Assembly (NCBI GenBank): GCA_030141605.1
Contig: JAQGDQ010000234.1
Coordinates: forward strand, 186,001 to 250,000
Direction of reading: 5' to 3'
Origin: Tubiluchus corallicola
Lineage: Eukaryota; Priapulida; Priapulimorpha; Priapulimorphida; Tubiluchidae
DNA length: 64,000 bases
This document shows, piece after piece, positions 49,001-60,688 of the stretch. The translations under genes and the position numbers were made by a program. The notes under the pieces are model-generated. The model worked only from the letters and a program-made list of their open reading frames with translations. It was not told where the DNA came from and searched no databases. Position 1 is the stretch's first letter. The number at the start of each line of letters is the position of its first letter.

Positions 49001-52000
49001 GAAGAGTGATGACTCATACTTCTATACTGGTAATACTACCCCCGTCAGCTAATAAATTCAGTCAGTTAATTGGGTTATCACACTTCCACCCCAAAGTGAG
49101 TCTATTAAGTGGCACCTACTGTATTTGGAATCCATACCGAGTCAAAGCGGATTTCACAGATTTTGTAACTATCACGTCACTTCACAGCATCACACATAAA
49201 GGCTGTTAATCTAGTATTTATAGCCAATACATTGATTTCATGGATTATGTTACAGTCTTAATTACAACATAATGTAATTGTGTAATGAACATTCAATGAA
49301 TATAATAAATTTTCAATGAATATTAGTCTCAATTATAAGTATTTTTCACAAATATAGGACAATGTAACATGGTAAACAGTTATTATAAACTTCAGGTCAG
49401 TATATTTCAGTAACTTTACCAATCAGCATTTACAAAATTGTACTTAATTTAATTGATGCTATTATCGTCGCTATAGTTACATTTATTATTCATAAATACT
49501 TTAAGTAGTAGGGATTTACTATAAAACAAACATGCTAATTGTAATAATTTTACGTTAAAATGTGAAATTTTAAAATACTTTTTTATTTTAAAGCCTTGGC
49601 AAAGAATATGACACCCCAAAACATTAGATTCAAATAAAAAATAAGTTTAAAGTTCAAAAAAGTTATAATATAAATGTCCATGTCAAATCAAATCAAGGTC
49701 AGTCCAACTTTTTGACATGTCCCTTCTTTCAGTAAGATATAGCTTTAAAAATTCAATAGTAATGGGTTTATTCTACCATTCTCATCAAAAACCTCTCACA
49801 AAAATGTATCCCCATTTTTAACAAATAATTTTTGCAGACTAATTTGTAAATCATCCTATATCTAGACCCGCTAAGGCAAATCCAGTAAAAAATAGGAACC
49901 GCATAATAATTTTACTACCAATCAATAAATGATATTGATTTTGTCTTTTGGCAAAAGAGACAGCTGATTCATTTTGTGTGTAATGTTTTGTACCTCAATT
50001 GCATAGTAAAAACCAGTGTACGGACTAATCCCACTTGTCATAAAAAGAGAAGACACAGGCAGGGTTGGCTTTGTCTGAGCCCCATAACCTCCTAACATTG
50101 AAGCTGTAGAGAGTTGATCAAATGTATTAGGTGCAACAGTACCTAAAGCCCGGAAAATAAAAACATATTAATGAAAATGAAAATCAACATTTCGTGCCTG
50201 CTGTATAAAAATTCACAAATACTTTTTACAGTAATGTACGTTCCAATTTTTTTTTTTAAATTTTTAATTGACTGTATTGCCTTTAATGTAAAAAAGCTCA
50301 AAATCAGAAAATCAATGATGGGACATTTCATGCCACCAACTTTCATATGTCAGCCCAACATAGGGCTGCGTAACACTCTAACAACCAATACCAATAATGT
50401 GCACACCTTCCACATAGTATACTATTTACAAAACAGTTGTAGTTAAGTATGCTCTATCTCAGTGCATAAAACATAATTACCACAGCTTATGTGATCCATT
50501 ATTTTATCTTGACTTTGAAAGCCCCACTTTTTGTAAGCCAGAGGAGGTGGTTGAATTTGTTCAGAAATGCCAGGAGTTGCTAAACAAAAAAAATTATAAG
50601 TGCAAAGAACCCATGATCAAAATTTAAAAAACTTGTCATGAGCAACATTGCCCAATACTTTCTTTAAAAAGCATATGTATGCAACAGCTCATTAGCAATG
50701 TCACTATGCCTTAAAATTAATTTACACGCCAGTAAAGTTCTTCAGCCAAAACTATTTTACAGGTCAGATTTATTCAAAGTCAAAGGTTAAGTCATAATCA
50801 CAGTGGCAGCTTAATTCACAAGTTAAAGGCATTAGCTGACACAAGACAAACTTTTGTCAGCAAAAGTCAAATCTTGAATAGCTGTCATACAATTGTAGCA
50901 AAATGCAGATGCTCTAATTGGGCCAACTTCTCAATAAAAGAGAAGATTAAGACAAAGTAAAAAATCCTGTCACATACATTGCATATATATGTCAATAAAA
51001 AGTGTGGTAAAATGAAAATAAAATACTGATACTTTACTAGTAGCATCATCAGAATGTCTATTACTTATTGACATATTTTATTTATGATTCTTGCTGTGTG
51101 TTCTTCAGCATCATTTATTTAATTAAGTTTTTTGTCTTATATGCATAATACTGCATATAATACCTGTATATTATAGCTGATTGTAAATATGTTTCTTTTT
51201 AATGGTCTATGCTAACAAATAAAAACAATAAATGAATGAATGAATGAAATTATTTCCACATTCACCATGAGCACGAGCAACCTGATTCCTACAAGCTCTC
51301 AAAGACTGATAGAGACTAAATCCATCAATTACTACTAGGCACTTAGAATACAATATCGTCAACTCCTCAATCTGAAACAAAAATGAATGTGTCTAGATTA
51401 AATCAGAAAGAGTGGTGCTGCTTACAGAAAAAAGGTTATTTAAATAAAAATTACTGAAAATTGATTTTAATGGTCAAAACTAACACTCTTTGTCAAATGC
51501 TGATTAAACACATAACCATAAAAATATTCTAGCCAAAAATGGTAAAATTGGTACCCATATATTTTAGTTCTTTATCCATAGCAAAAGAAATGAAAGATGT
51601 GTCACAGTTTAGGGCTGTGCATGAATGATTGATTATTCGAAACTGCGAACGTTTTTACCACTCAAATAATAAAATACTATTCAATTATCCTATGTATGCT
51701 GCATTGGCCACACTCTCACTGCCACTCAATCATTTACAAAGGAAAAAACTTTGACACTGAGCCAACATCATAATCAAGACAAAAACAATCCATTGTACTT
51801 GCAGATGCATGGCAGAAAAACAATCATTTCACTGTCAACTCACTGCCTGATACTTCAGTAGTAAGTTGTACTAGGGCATACTGTACATACCGAGTCAATG
51901 TTATGGAATCAAAGAACGTGATATGGGAACATTTTGGGAAAAAATAATTCAAAGACTGTTCATTATGAAAAAAACAAATTAAGTTATCAAAGTCAATAAG

Positions 52001-55000
52001 CTCAATTGTTAAATAATTTATGTGGACAATTAATATTTAAGTTCATACTGTAATAATTAATGCTATAAAGTTTTGGCTCAACAAAAGCATGGAAGGGTGT
52101 AAGTTTGTAAGTGCAAAAGGATAATAGCCCAGTGATGAACATTCGAATAAATTTTTCCTCAAGTACTGCCCCTACACAGTTTAGGACGCTTTCAAGAACA
52201 CGCCCTTTCCTCCTCTCTTTCGTTTTTTAGCTCACTTATCCACTCATATTTTATCCCTGACCTGCCAAATATACATAAAATTAACTCAAGAATTTTAAGG
52301 TATAGTAAAGTATTGCAAAGTATAGTAACATTATACCTGTTCTGCAATGCCTGGATGCCTTGCTTTTTGATAAGTTCGGCATTTCAGTGCTTGCACAGCT
52401 TCCTCATGCAAAAGTTGGGAAAAAAGTAAAACTGCAGACTAAAAATAAAAAATAAACTCAGCATAATTGAAACTAAGAGGACATTCCAGAGAGCATTGTA
52501 CTGCCACCAAACTAAGTGAATAGTTAATACTATATCGAAAAAGAATCCTATTTCTCCATTTCTCAAACACAGGTCAGCAAAACCTAACCGACTGACAAAT
52601 TAATCACTTTACTCAATCGGACAGATTTATTTATTAATTAAATGAATTTTCGCAATTTTTACTATTAAACGTCTTCAACAAAACCTCATAGTTGCAAATA
52701 AATGTTTTGATGAATCAACTGATAAATGGTTTATTGGAGATATTCTTGCATAAATGAGAACCAATAAAATCATTGAAGCGTCTGCATTGAAGAATTGTAC
52801 AAGTATAAAATACTTCAGTGTAGATCCTGATGAAGCCAGAACTGAAACCAACAATCAAACAAGTCCAGTCTGGGCCACCATGTGATGTCCTAGAAAATAC
52901 AATAAAATGTGTAGTTCCAAATCATCTTCGATTTTCAAAAAATTTAAGGTATGACCTAAAATGCTAGCATTAGTTAATGATATGGAGTTAGTTAATGATA
53001 TGATATAAAGTCTAAATAAAACAAATAAAAGAAGCAGTTGCTTAGCAACGAAAGAGAAATCAAAGAAATAGTTAGCAATAAAATAAAAATGTATGGTAAT
53101 ACACATACTTTTTATGAGATGCCAAGGGTAAACACATTATAGCTGTAATGTCTTCCCTGCAAAATAAGAGACTGTTTAAATGAACAACTCAACCAACATC
53201 ATGAAAAAGTTTAACTACAACACGTAGAACAATAAAAAGCAAGAATATTTCTTGTGAATGAAAAAGCAACATTAGGCATAACCTTGTTTTTGTCTAAGGA
53301 ATGTGTGAACAATGTCCTAGAAAACAGAAAACTTTTTTCAAGCAACAGTACTACCAGCAAGAAGAGAATTTAGGATGCTTGTTGTGTATGCTATATAAGT
53401 TGTAAGATAACATTGCACGTTACTCACTCCACAACAATTTGGTCAAAAATGAGCAGCCAAGGAATGACTCTTCACACCTATTATCAAGTAAACATGTATG
53501 CAAGCCACAAATATTTGGAGTTTAGATTAACAATGAAAATAATGCATATTACCTATCTTCACCTTGAGTAAGGGACCCTCGCCAGGTAATATAGAATTTC
53601 ATAGTGGCTTCTCCATCCACACTGTCTTCTTCCCATTTTGCTATTCACATAATAACAAAACAATAAGTACAGTGTTACAAATTCTTATAAATGCAACATT
53701 ATGGTAAACCTGATAAACTCAAATGGTTGTACTCCTCCACTGTTCCAAGAATCAAGTGAAAAATTTTAGAAAAAACATTAATGCCGTATTATTACAAATA
53801 ATCTTTGACTCACATTCGGCGACATATGTTTAATAAGAAAGCTGACATCGATATACATCTATATACATTAAAAGAAATAAGAAACAAATGAAACTCAAGG
53901 ATTAATATAAATATTTCAACATCCCTAGTGTACAATGTAATGAAATCTACTATGGATAGCAGATTATTGGCATTTAATTTTAGATTTTCTTTATAAAATT
54001 ACAATGCATTTCTTTCTCATTATTTCTTTTACTATACACATTTGTATGTGTATAAAAAGTATTAATGTACATGCATATTAGGCAAATAGCATCATTTGAA
54101 ATTCGAATCAACAACTAGTATAGAAAGGCATGACAGAACCGGGGCTGGAAAATCTTACTAGACTGGCAGACGTAGAACGCAGAACAATTCTTCTGGTAGC
54201 GAGACAAATTTTTTCTTAAAGGATTTTCTCAAAATTTTAATAGAAAAAAGTTTTGATTTTTCTTCTCTTTATTAGTAAAAATGATAAAACCGTTCTGCAT
54301 TCTGATACTCATCAAAGTTACAATGTAATTATTACTTGAGGAAATATTTTTTCTTTGCGTCTGCATATGCTGCCATTTTTTCCCCACGTATTGCTTCCCA
54401 TTCAAAAACTTGGCAGCGGTAGAACATGAGGGTATAATGTATGTGCATAATAATTATGCAGTAACTGAATTATTATAGTAGCGATCTCATTCTACAAATA
54501 AGCTTGCAGTTATAAACGTAAGATATATACTGCTTTTTGCAGCAGCCAATGAACCTTTCAAGCTTCACCAATTGGCAGTATTAAAATTCACTTTATAGTG
54601 TGTTATCTCTCACTGACTTCAAATAAGTGGCTGGCTTCAGTTGCCGTGTCTTGTCGTCTAGTTGCCAAACAGTACAAGTCATGTCCTAATATCTTAAAAA
54701 CTTCACCGCTTAATTTTTTTTTGTCACTCAAAAGTACTTCCTTTAGTAGTTAAGCAACACCAGACATAAGAAGTACCTTCAATGGGTGAGACATTTTGCA
54801 GAATTATTGCTTCAAGTTGTGTCCTAGCAAAGTGACAGAAACTGTGAGCCAAACAAAATAAAGTGTTCCTTTCTTCTGCAGTTCTAGTATAGTTCTGAGA
54901 AATTTTGTGGAACAATATTTAAGATAAGGCAAAAATTATCTTGCCAAGCACCATATAGTTTTATATCACTTAACTCCACGTGTTCTTGGTGCGTATATAA

Positions 55001-56274
55001 ATTACTAATTAATATTATGAGTGAGTGTTTAATAATAACTGAAATAACATTTGAAAATAGCAACTGTATTACCAATGGGATACACGTAAGTGGTGAAAAT
55101 TCAAATAAAAATTCCAACTTTTCACATCTTCGTGGGGCTCTGAGGCCTTTTGCTGCAATCCTCTCGCAACTATCTCTTAGATACTTTTATAAAAATGTCT
55201 GGGCTTGGTCCATCACTGGGATGCCAACTTTTAGTCCATGGGACATTGGTAAGATTTTCCACCTCTGGCTTTTATTCACTATAAAAACATTTAGGACTTC
55301 CACAATAGCAACATTGCTTATGAACCTAAAGACCTAGAAGAAATTTGTCAACATATTTCTGACTAATTGGTACCAGATAAAATAACAAGTCGATTTTTAG
55401 ATCCAAAGGCCAGCAAGTCTCCACACGGTGACACAGAGATAAGGCAGTTTTCCAACCATGTATGATGAAGAGATCTTTTGCGTGAAGAAACTGTTTGCTG
55501 GTGTTCTCCTTCACTCTTTCCCCATTCATCCCAGTCTGAGGTGTCAGATGTCGTTGAAATTTCTGCATCAATGACAATAGACTAGTAGTCATAAATCAAC
55601 AAGATAATAGTAAATACTGTACCCAACTGTTTAATGCTTATGTTGTTTATGCTGTTAAAATGCAACAGTAACTAGTTTAGGCACAATTCACACTAAATTT
55701 GACTAACACCACAAAAAACAAGAATGTTTGTACACAGTGACTACAAAAGTAATTACATAAAGTAGTCAATTATTCTATTCCATGGACCAAAGAAAAAGTT
55801 TGTCATATCTCTACTAAATATGTCATATGTTTTACTTCTCTTAGATATTTTTAGATGTTATCATTTTGGTGACCCCTTTGCACTCAATCATGATATGGGG
55901 TCATCCAAATCCTAAGTATCTTTGTTTCACATGTTGATACAAAAATCAACTTACCATCATCTTCATCGTCTAGTTCTGGAAACAAGTGATTTCTCACTTC
56001 GGTCAGTTTACAAGTGGAAACAACAGTCAGTTGACAAGTCATTTAGCTGCCCCTTGCTATGTTTTATAATGTTAAAAAATCAGGTTAGCAAGCCAAAGAC
56101 ATACTTTTACAAAAAAGTTACTAAGCTGAAAGCTACTATTCGAAAAAAATCACCCTGCAAATACTTTAAAATATGACGAACACATCACCTATAAAGGTGA
56201 GAAAGTCTTTTCACAAAGTCTCTTTCACTGGTCTTAATACACCTGACCTGGTAAAAATGGCAGAATTCAAACAT
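34072..56274 (-). CDS. RAB3GAP2: RAB3GAP2, Rab3 GAP non-catalytic subunit
   Basis: Partner of RAB3GAP1 in the complex that acts as GAP for Rab3 and GEF for Rab18, in vesicle release, ER structure and autophagy. Exons: 56274-56189, 55992-55955, 55562-55374, 53640-53553, 53156-53109, 52889-52814, 52438-52337, 51371-51266, 50579-50481, 50142-49994, 48090-48008, 47617-47516, 47122-46983, 46250-46135, 45923-45865, 45760-45384, 45255-45119, 44756-44513, 43909-43812, 43550-43454, 43285-43140, 42732-42456, 41293-41117, 40362-40256, 39986-39920, 39739-39669, 39413-39378, 38854-38780, 37769-37554, 37147-37058, 36541-36412, 35589-35411, 34777-34592, 34215-34072. Total 1,444 residues (human about 1,393). 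The N-terminal beta-propeller-like region has [48 protein letters not shown] and [19 protein letters not shown], then PGYEILGG and [11 protein letters not shown]. The C-terminal domain has [37 protein letters not shown] and [12 protein letters not shown]. The ATG is the first after an in-frame TAG. Exons 1 and 2 are the least certain. Confidence 0.95.
36689..36755. repeat. Near-perfect 67-bp palindrome
   Basis: Left arm GTTATTTAGTAAATTTTGTG pairs with the right arm ending AATACTGAATAAC over roughly 29 bp per arm with few mismatches and a short AT loop. It lies in the RAB3GAP2 intron between exons 30 and 31, next to a TATATA-rich palindromic run (36764-36787). Confidence 0.8.
41489..42275 (-). 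mobile_element. Internally deleted Tc1/mariner-like element with TIRs and TA target duplication, copy 1
   Basis: A 787-bp element in the RAB3GAP2 intron between exons 22 and 23. It starts TCAGGTGGTACAAAAAA and ends in the complement of TCAGGTGGTGCAGAAAAAA, with inverted repeats of roughly 50 bp, and is flanked on both sides by TA (41487-41488 and 42276-42277). A minus-strand open frame at 42032-41736 holds the C-terminal third of a transposase: [17 protein letters not shown], the block with the last catalytic Asp of DDxD members of the IS630/Tc1/mariner superfamily. The first two catalytic Asp residues are missing, so it cannot encode an active enzyme. Confidence 0.9.
48618..49000 (+). mobile_element. 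Dispersed repeat related to the 5' part of the Tigger-like element
   Basis: Similar over about 280 bp to 63019-63290: shared words include TCTTTACT, CATGTTAAGTGCC, TAATATGC and GCCCAAGAATTTG or its equivalent. It lies in RAB3GAP2 intron 10. An open frame at 48764-48997 overlaps it but has no recognisable domain, and the partner copy does not keep it, so it is not called as a gene. Confidence 0.6.
51050..51250 (+). mobile_element. LINE 3' end with AATG tail
   Basis: The segment ends in AAATAAAAACAATAAATG followed by (AATG)n at 51228-51248. This is the simple-repeat tail typical of non-LTR elements, just before RAB3GAP2 exon 8 on the opposite strand. No coding remnant was seen. Confidence 0.5.
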
Positions 56275-57164
56275 ATTTTCAAAGGTGATAAAGTGATTTT
56301 TTACAGTCTAGTGACATAACTATGTTTAAAATATACTAACTGTAGAATGTTTACTTCAAAGGTACATTTAAGACTCTTTTCTTAAACCCTCAAAAGCATA
56401 CCTTTTTTTCAAACGTATCTAGAGATATCGAACATTGAGAATTGGTACTCTATTCCACCATCGCACGTTCAGTTCAATTCAGTTCTAGGTCTCAAACCTT
56501 TTTGTATCAAGTTGAGCAGCAGGTAAAAAACTGCTACTTGGCCGAAAAAGAAAAAAAACATTTTGCAAGCTTTGCAACACTTTTTCAATATATTGCTAAG
56601 TAATTTCTTACCTCTATCAATATTCTGAAATAAAATTCAATTTATTCTGTCATATGGCATATAAAGACTGAGACATAAACTCATGATAAAGGTAAATCAG
56701 TAAAGTTCCTTCTTTCAAAAGAATTATCTCGTAATATATGCCATTCAAATATTTGAACGCCCAGCATATAGAGAAATCAGACAAAATTATGAAAACTCTT
56801 TTTGCAATTTTACTTTTTTAACAGCTCAGTTTTTTCATACATTGGCTAATTAACTCCAATAATAAGTCTGACCTTAACAACTTTGGTAGCTTTATCAGGA
56901 AATGCATGCACTGTAGATTATGCAAAACTCTCCATACCATACATAAACAATAATGAGGAATGCTGGTTGGGCATAATAATTATTTTGTCTATACTTTACT
57001 TTACAACCTATTGATGGTTTTAATTAAATTAACATATCGCATCAATTCTATCTGAGCTACTACGGCAGTAATATCACAGTCTTTATGTTCAATTTCAAAG
57101 TTGCCATATCACACTCATTTACAGAATATTCAAGAGCTGTCACATAATCAACATCACATCATAG

Positions 57165-57340
57165 TTAGTATAACAATTATAATATTTATATAATGTACCT
57201 AATGAATGTAAATAATTAATATAATACAACTAAATTTCATTTTGTCTAATCTACTAATTAAAATTAGTATAACAATTATTAAAGTAACTAATGAACGTAA
57301 GAATATAATACAACTAAATTTCATTTTGCCTAAATCTACT
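57165..57340. repeat. About 99-bp tandem duplication
   Basis: Two copies start at 57165 and 57264 (TTAGTATAACAATTAT) and share CAACTAAATTTCATTTTG. They differ by small indels. Confidence 0.85.
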
Positions 57341-57389
57341 GATCATTTAAATATACTTGTTAAGTAATAGGAATGTAATTCTAAGGTTT

Positions 57390-57530
57390 TCATGTTATTA
57401 GGCTAACAAAACTTTTATATATGTATACGTGTTAGCTTATTGAAGATCGTTGTGTAAAAGTTATAGTTAGGTCATAGCTCATTTTGTCAGTAGTCTAATC
57501 ATATTTGAACAAATAAACTGAACTGAATAG
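57390..57530 (+). mobile_element. LINE 3' end with CTGAA tail
   Basis: AT-rich segment ending AACAAATAAACTGAACTGAA: AATAAA followed by a short pentamer repeat, as in non-LTR element tails. Only the tail form supports the call. Confidence 0.4.
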
Positions 57531-57879
57531 CAAAAGTACACTTTTGTTTTAAAACTAGTCTAAGTCTAATCTAATATTTCATGTCTGAGTCTACATCCTA
57601 TATTCTCAGTCTAAGCTAGAATAATAGCAAATTGTATACCTTTCTTCTTACTTCATGGCCTCGTTCCCCTTATTGTTGACATTGAAATACCACAAGTTTC
57701 AACAACAAATTATATATACCACATAATCTTTTGCAACTATGACAAATTGAAATATGAGAAATCTTTGAGCTAATAGCAAAAAATTATTATTTTTGGTGGC
57801 AAAGATTTCTCATAGTTCACTAGGCACAATGAGCAAAGTATGCAAAGGCAATATTAATCTGAAATGGTGCTGACAAGCC

Positions 57880-58012
57880 ACTGGTATAGCGGAGTCTAGT
57901 TTTTTGCTGGATTAACTGCTGTGTTTACCAGTCTTAAGGGCAGAGTTCTTTTATTTTAGAGTTCTGTCCGCCCAATGTCTACAATAGATGTAATGGGCAT
58001 ATGATGATGATA
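57880..58012 (+). mobile_element. Possible LINE 3' end with ATG tail
   Basis: A moderately GC-rich segment (AGTTCTGTCCGCCC) runs into GGGCATATGATGATGATA. Short (ATG)n tails of this kind end several invertebrate LINE families. Weak call. Confidence 0.3.
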
Positions 58013-58300
58013 TACTTTGCGAAAAGCAGGAAAGAGAAGTGACGCGCGAATACATACTAGTTAGTAAAAGAAATGTACACTGTAGAGCGCGCAATACGCC
58101 ACTAGCCGCAGTTTGACACTTCCGCTAAACCGCATGTGCTAAATTTGCGGAAGAGTAGTGTCGCACTTGCTTTTATTTTATCAGATGTATAATGAATTTT
58201 TCAACATGCATTGACGTTTTCAATTATCATCATTAAATAAACAAAGACAACGGACGCTGCCATTACGGTTAACAACGCAATTCGTGACCTGTCTCTAGTG

Positions 58301-60688
58301 TTCTACTTAGGCAGCCCATGTACGATGCGTCCTACTTGGGCTGGCACCAAGTACTTCGATTGTCTTACTCCAGTTAGTGTCCTTTTCCAAACAAACATTT
58401 TGGAAGTGTATTCGATTCTAGGGGTAGTTAAGAGAATGAAAATGCTAGTTTCATTAAGAAAGTTAACTAAAATGAATCAGAGTCTACTAACCGTTAATTT
58501 ATGACCTAATAATCTATGTCAAAATAAAAAAATCTATTAATATTATCTAATCTATTTCAACAACAAAAATATTTCACTAGGTACAAAAGTGATAGTGTTA
58601 TCTGTTCTAATTCACTTGATTTTATCGAACCTTTATTCATATATAACTGAGTCTGACTACTGCGCGGGACATTTGTGATTGCCGCAATCTCGGATTTTAT
58701 CGATCTTGGATAATGTCAACATTGGATGCCACCGACCTGGGAAATGACTCGTCGGCACTCGACCATGGATCAGCTCAAGCTTTCAAATGATATACTACAA
58801 CACATACTTTCCACATTCGCACCCAATGGTCGCAATTAATATTGACTCCCTTTCTGATCGCCAGACCCCATCTTACAGGTTGGCAAATTTAATACAACCA
58901 TCGCTACTTAATTTGTTTCATGAACATGCTTTCAAATCTTACCTTTCAAGGTCATAGGGACCTTGAGTTGAGTTCGGTTATGGCTCCTTCTAAAACACGA
59001 TTCAAATTAACAGATATTGCTTGAATGATTGCATTGATAATTTGTTCCAAAGGTCGATGGCAGGCAAAAAAGTAGGATCAAATATTGGTTCGTGAAAAAG
59101 GATGATGTGTTGGCAGACAGATGTAGCCAAACTTCACATTTAAGACACTCGTTCTCATCCCCAACCCTGTCCATCAAATTTCAATATCTATTCAATTATC
59201 ATCAATTAATTTGCTTTATGACAAGCTTTCAGGTGATATATTACATAAACCAGTTGCATACTTTTTTACCAAAGGGTTCATTTTTTACAACCCACCCACC
59301 AAGACTTGACCCTCGGATCCACAGTCTTGTCCATTTAACCAAAATAAATTAGTTTTTCCTGTGCACTAGAACTTTGCACCCTCTATCACTCTTCCGAATT
59401 TCAGCAACTTGTTACTCTTACAGATAACTTACAAAACTATTAGGAAAAAACACTTTTGACCTTGAATCACCCACCAAAGTCATTATATACCCAAACAAAA
59501 TTGTCCACCACCCAGTCGCATAAGCTAATAAAGACTTGTTTCCAATGATTTATATTTTTGAGCACTGTGATCTTTCATTGTGTCCACAGCAATTGACGAT
59601 GACATTCATGATTGACGTCACTTGTTAGTGCTATTACTACTGATGCCACACTTATGCCATTGAATAGTGGAAAACTGGATGTCTAACATCTAGATGCTGC
59701 GGATGTACGGTACTGTAGAAGTAAAGACTTCATGATATGTTTGTCAAACTTTACTGCTGTCTTGTTATTCAAAGGTTTCAATGTCAAGTGTACTAAGCAA
59801 CCCTTCTTCCACATTCTAATACATTCTAATTGCCAAGTTTTAGTAGCTTGCCCTTGGTGGTCTTGGACAGATGCAAACAAATAGTACGATGTGTTTGTCC
59901 ACCCAAAATTTACGTTATATCTTTAAAGCCAGTGATCAAGGCTAAGCCAATCAAACTTTTAGGACATGGATATTATGAACAAGAAAAAAGTTACAATGCC
60001 GCATTTGAGACATTGACTTTGATGGTCGATATTAGTTTATATTAGGTTCTAAAATTTTGTAATATATCTCAAAGGGCTAGGTAATACTTGGCTGGCACAG
60101 GAGTAGTGCTGTCGATGGTAAGAACACAATAGTCACTTGTTTGTCATTTATTTTCAGCACGTGTTACTTGTACTGTATTTGACATAAACTGTTTCACACA
60201 GTGACAGCTGGTGTTAACTAATTATGTACAAGACTAATTAATTATCAATCTATTCTAGATTAATGATAATTAATATACATGTATGTTGTCATCTCAAGCT
60301 GCATTTTAAGGCTTGAATTGTTTTTAGGAGAATGTTTAGTGCTACTATTATATATATATATAAATATATATATATATGTATTTATAGGTATGTGATAACA
60401 GTATGTACAATAGCAATGTTAAAGAATTTGCGTTTGACACTGGTAGTAATAATAATTTTTCATGTGATTTGAGAAATCTAGTAAAAGTTCGTTAAGCAAT
60501 GAATTATTTGGCTGAGGTTGTTTCCAATATTTGCTGTGCATGTTTATAGTGTAAACTTTTGTACTTTATTTTCAGGGTTAAAGTCTTGAAACATATATAT
60601 TTGCTTAGGTGATAACCAGCTTTGCAAGAGGATTCAGTAGAACATTTGGCATCTTTGTGCTCAGTTATAGCAAACAAGTAACAACATT
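58301..60688. other. Spacer upstream of the AidB-like gene
   Basis: No gene recognised. It holds a TA microsatellite at 60349-60380. A good acceptor (TTTATTTTCAG ending at 60575) lies 113 bp before the ATG of the next gene, so a non-coding first exon probably lies within this spacer. Confidence 0.45.
60349..60380. repeat. (TA)n microsatellite
   Basis: Imperfect TA dinucleotide run. Confidence 0.8.

Larger units (their letters stand above)
56275..58300 (-). promoter_or_regulatory. Upstream region of RAB3GAP2 with CpG-bearing patch
   Basis: There is no further coding exon that I recognise upstream of 56274. From about 58025 to 58280 the sequence is locally rich in CpG (GACGCGCG, AGAGCGCGCAATACGCC, CCGCTAAACCGCATG, CGGACGC) in an otherwise CpG-poor spacer. 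This could be the RAB3GAP2 promoter with a 5' untranslated exon spliced to exon 1. The link to the gene is inference. Confidence 0.35.

Noticed and set aside
53430-53470. Possible extra RAB3GAP2 exon between exons 4 and 5
   Set aside because: Using the donor at GATAG|GTAAT, exon 4 joins exon 5 in frame to give [20 protein letters not shown], matching the family; an inserted exon would break this.
54724-54915. Minus-strand open frame in a RAB3GAP2 intron
   Set aside because: Exons 3 and 4 join in phase without it and it matches no part of the protein.
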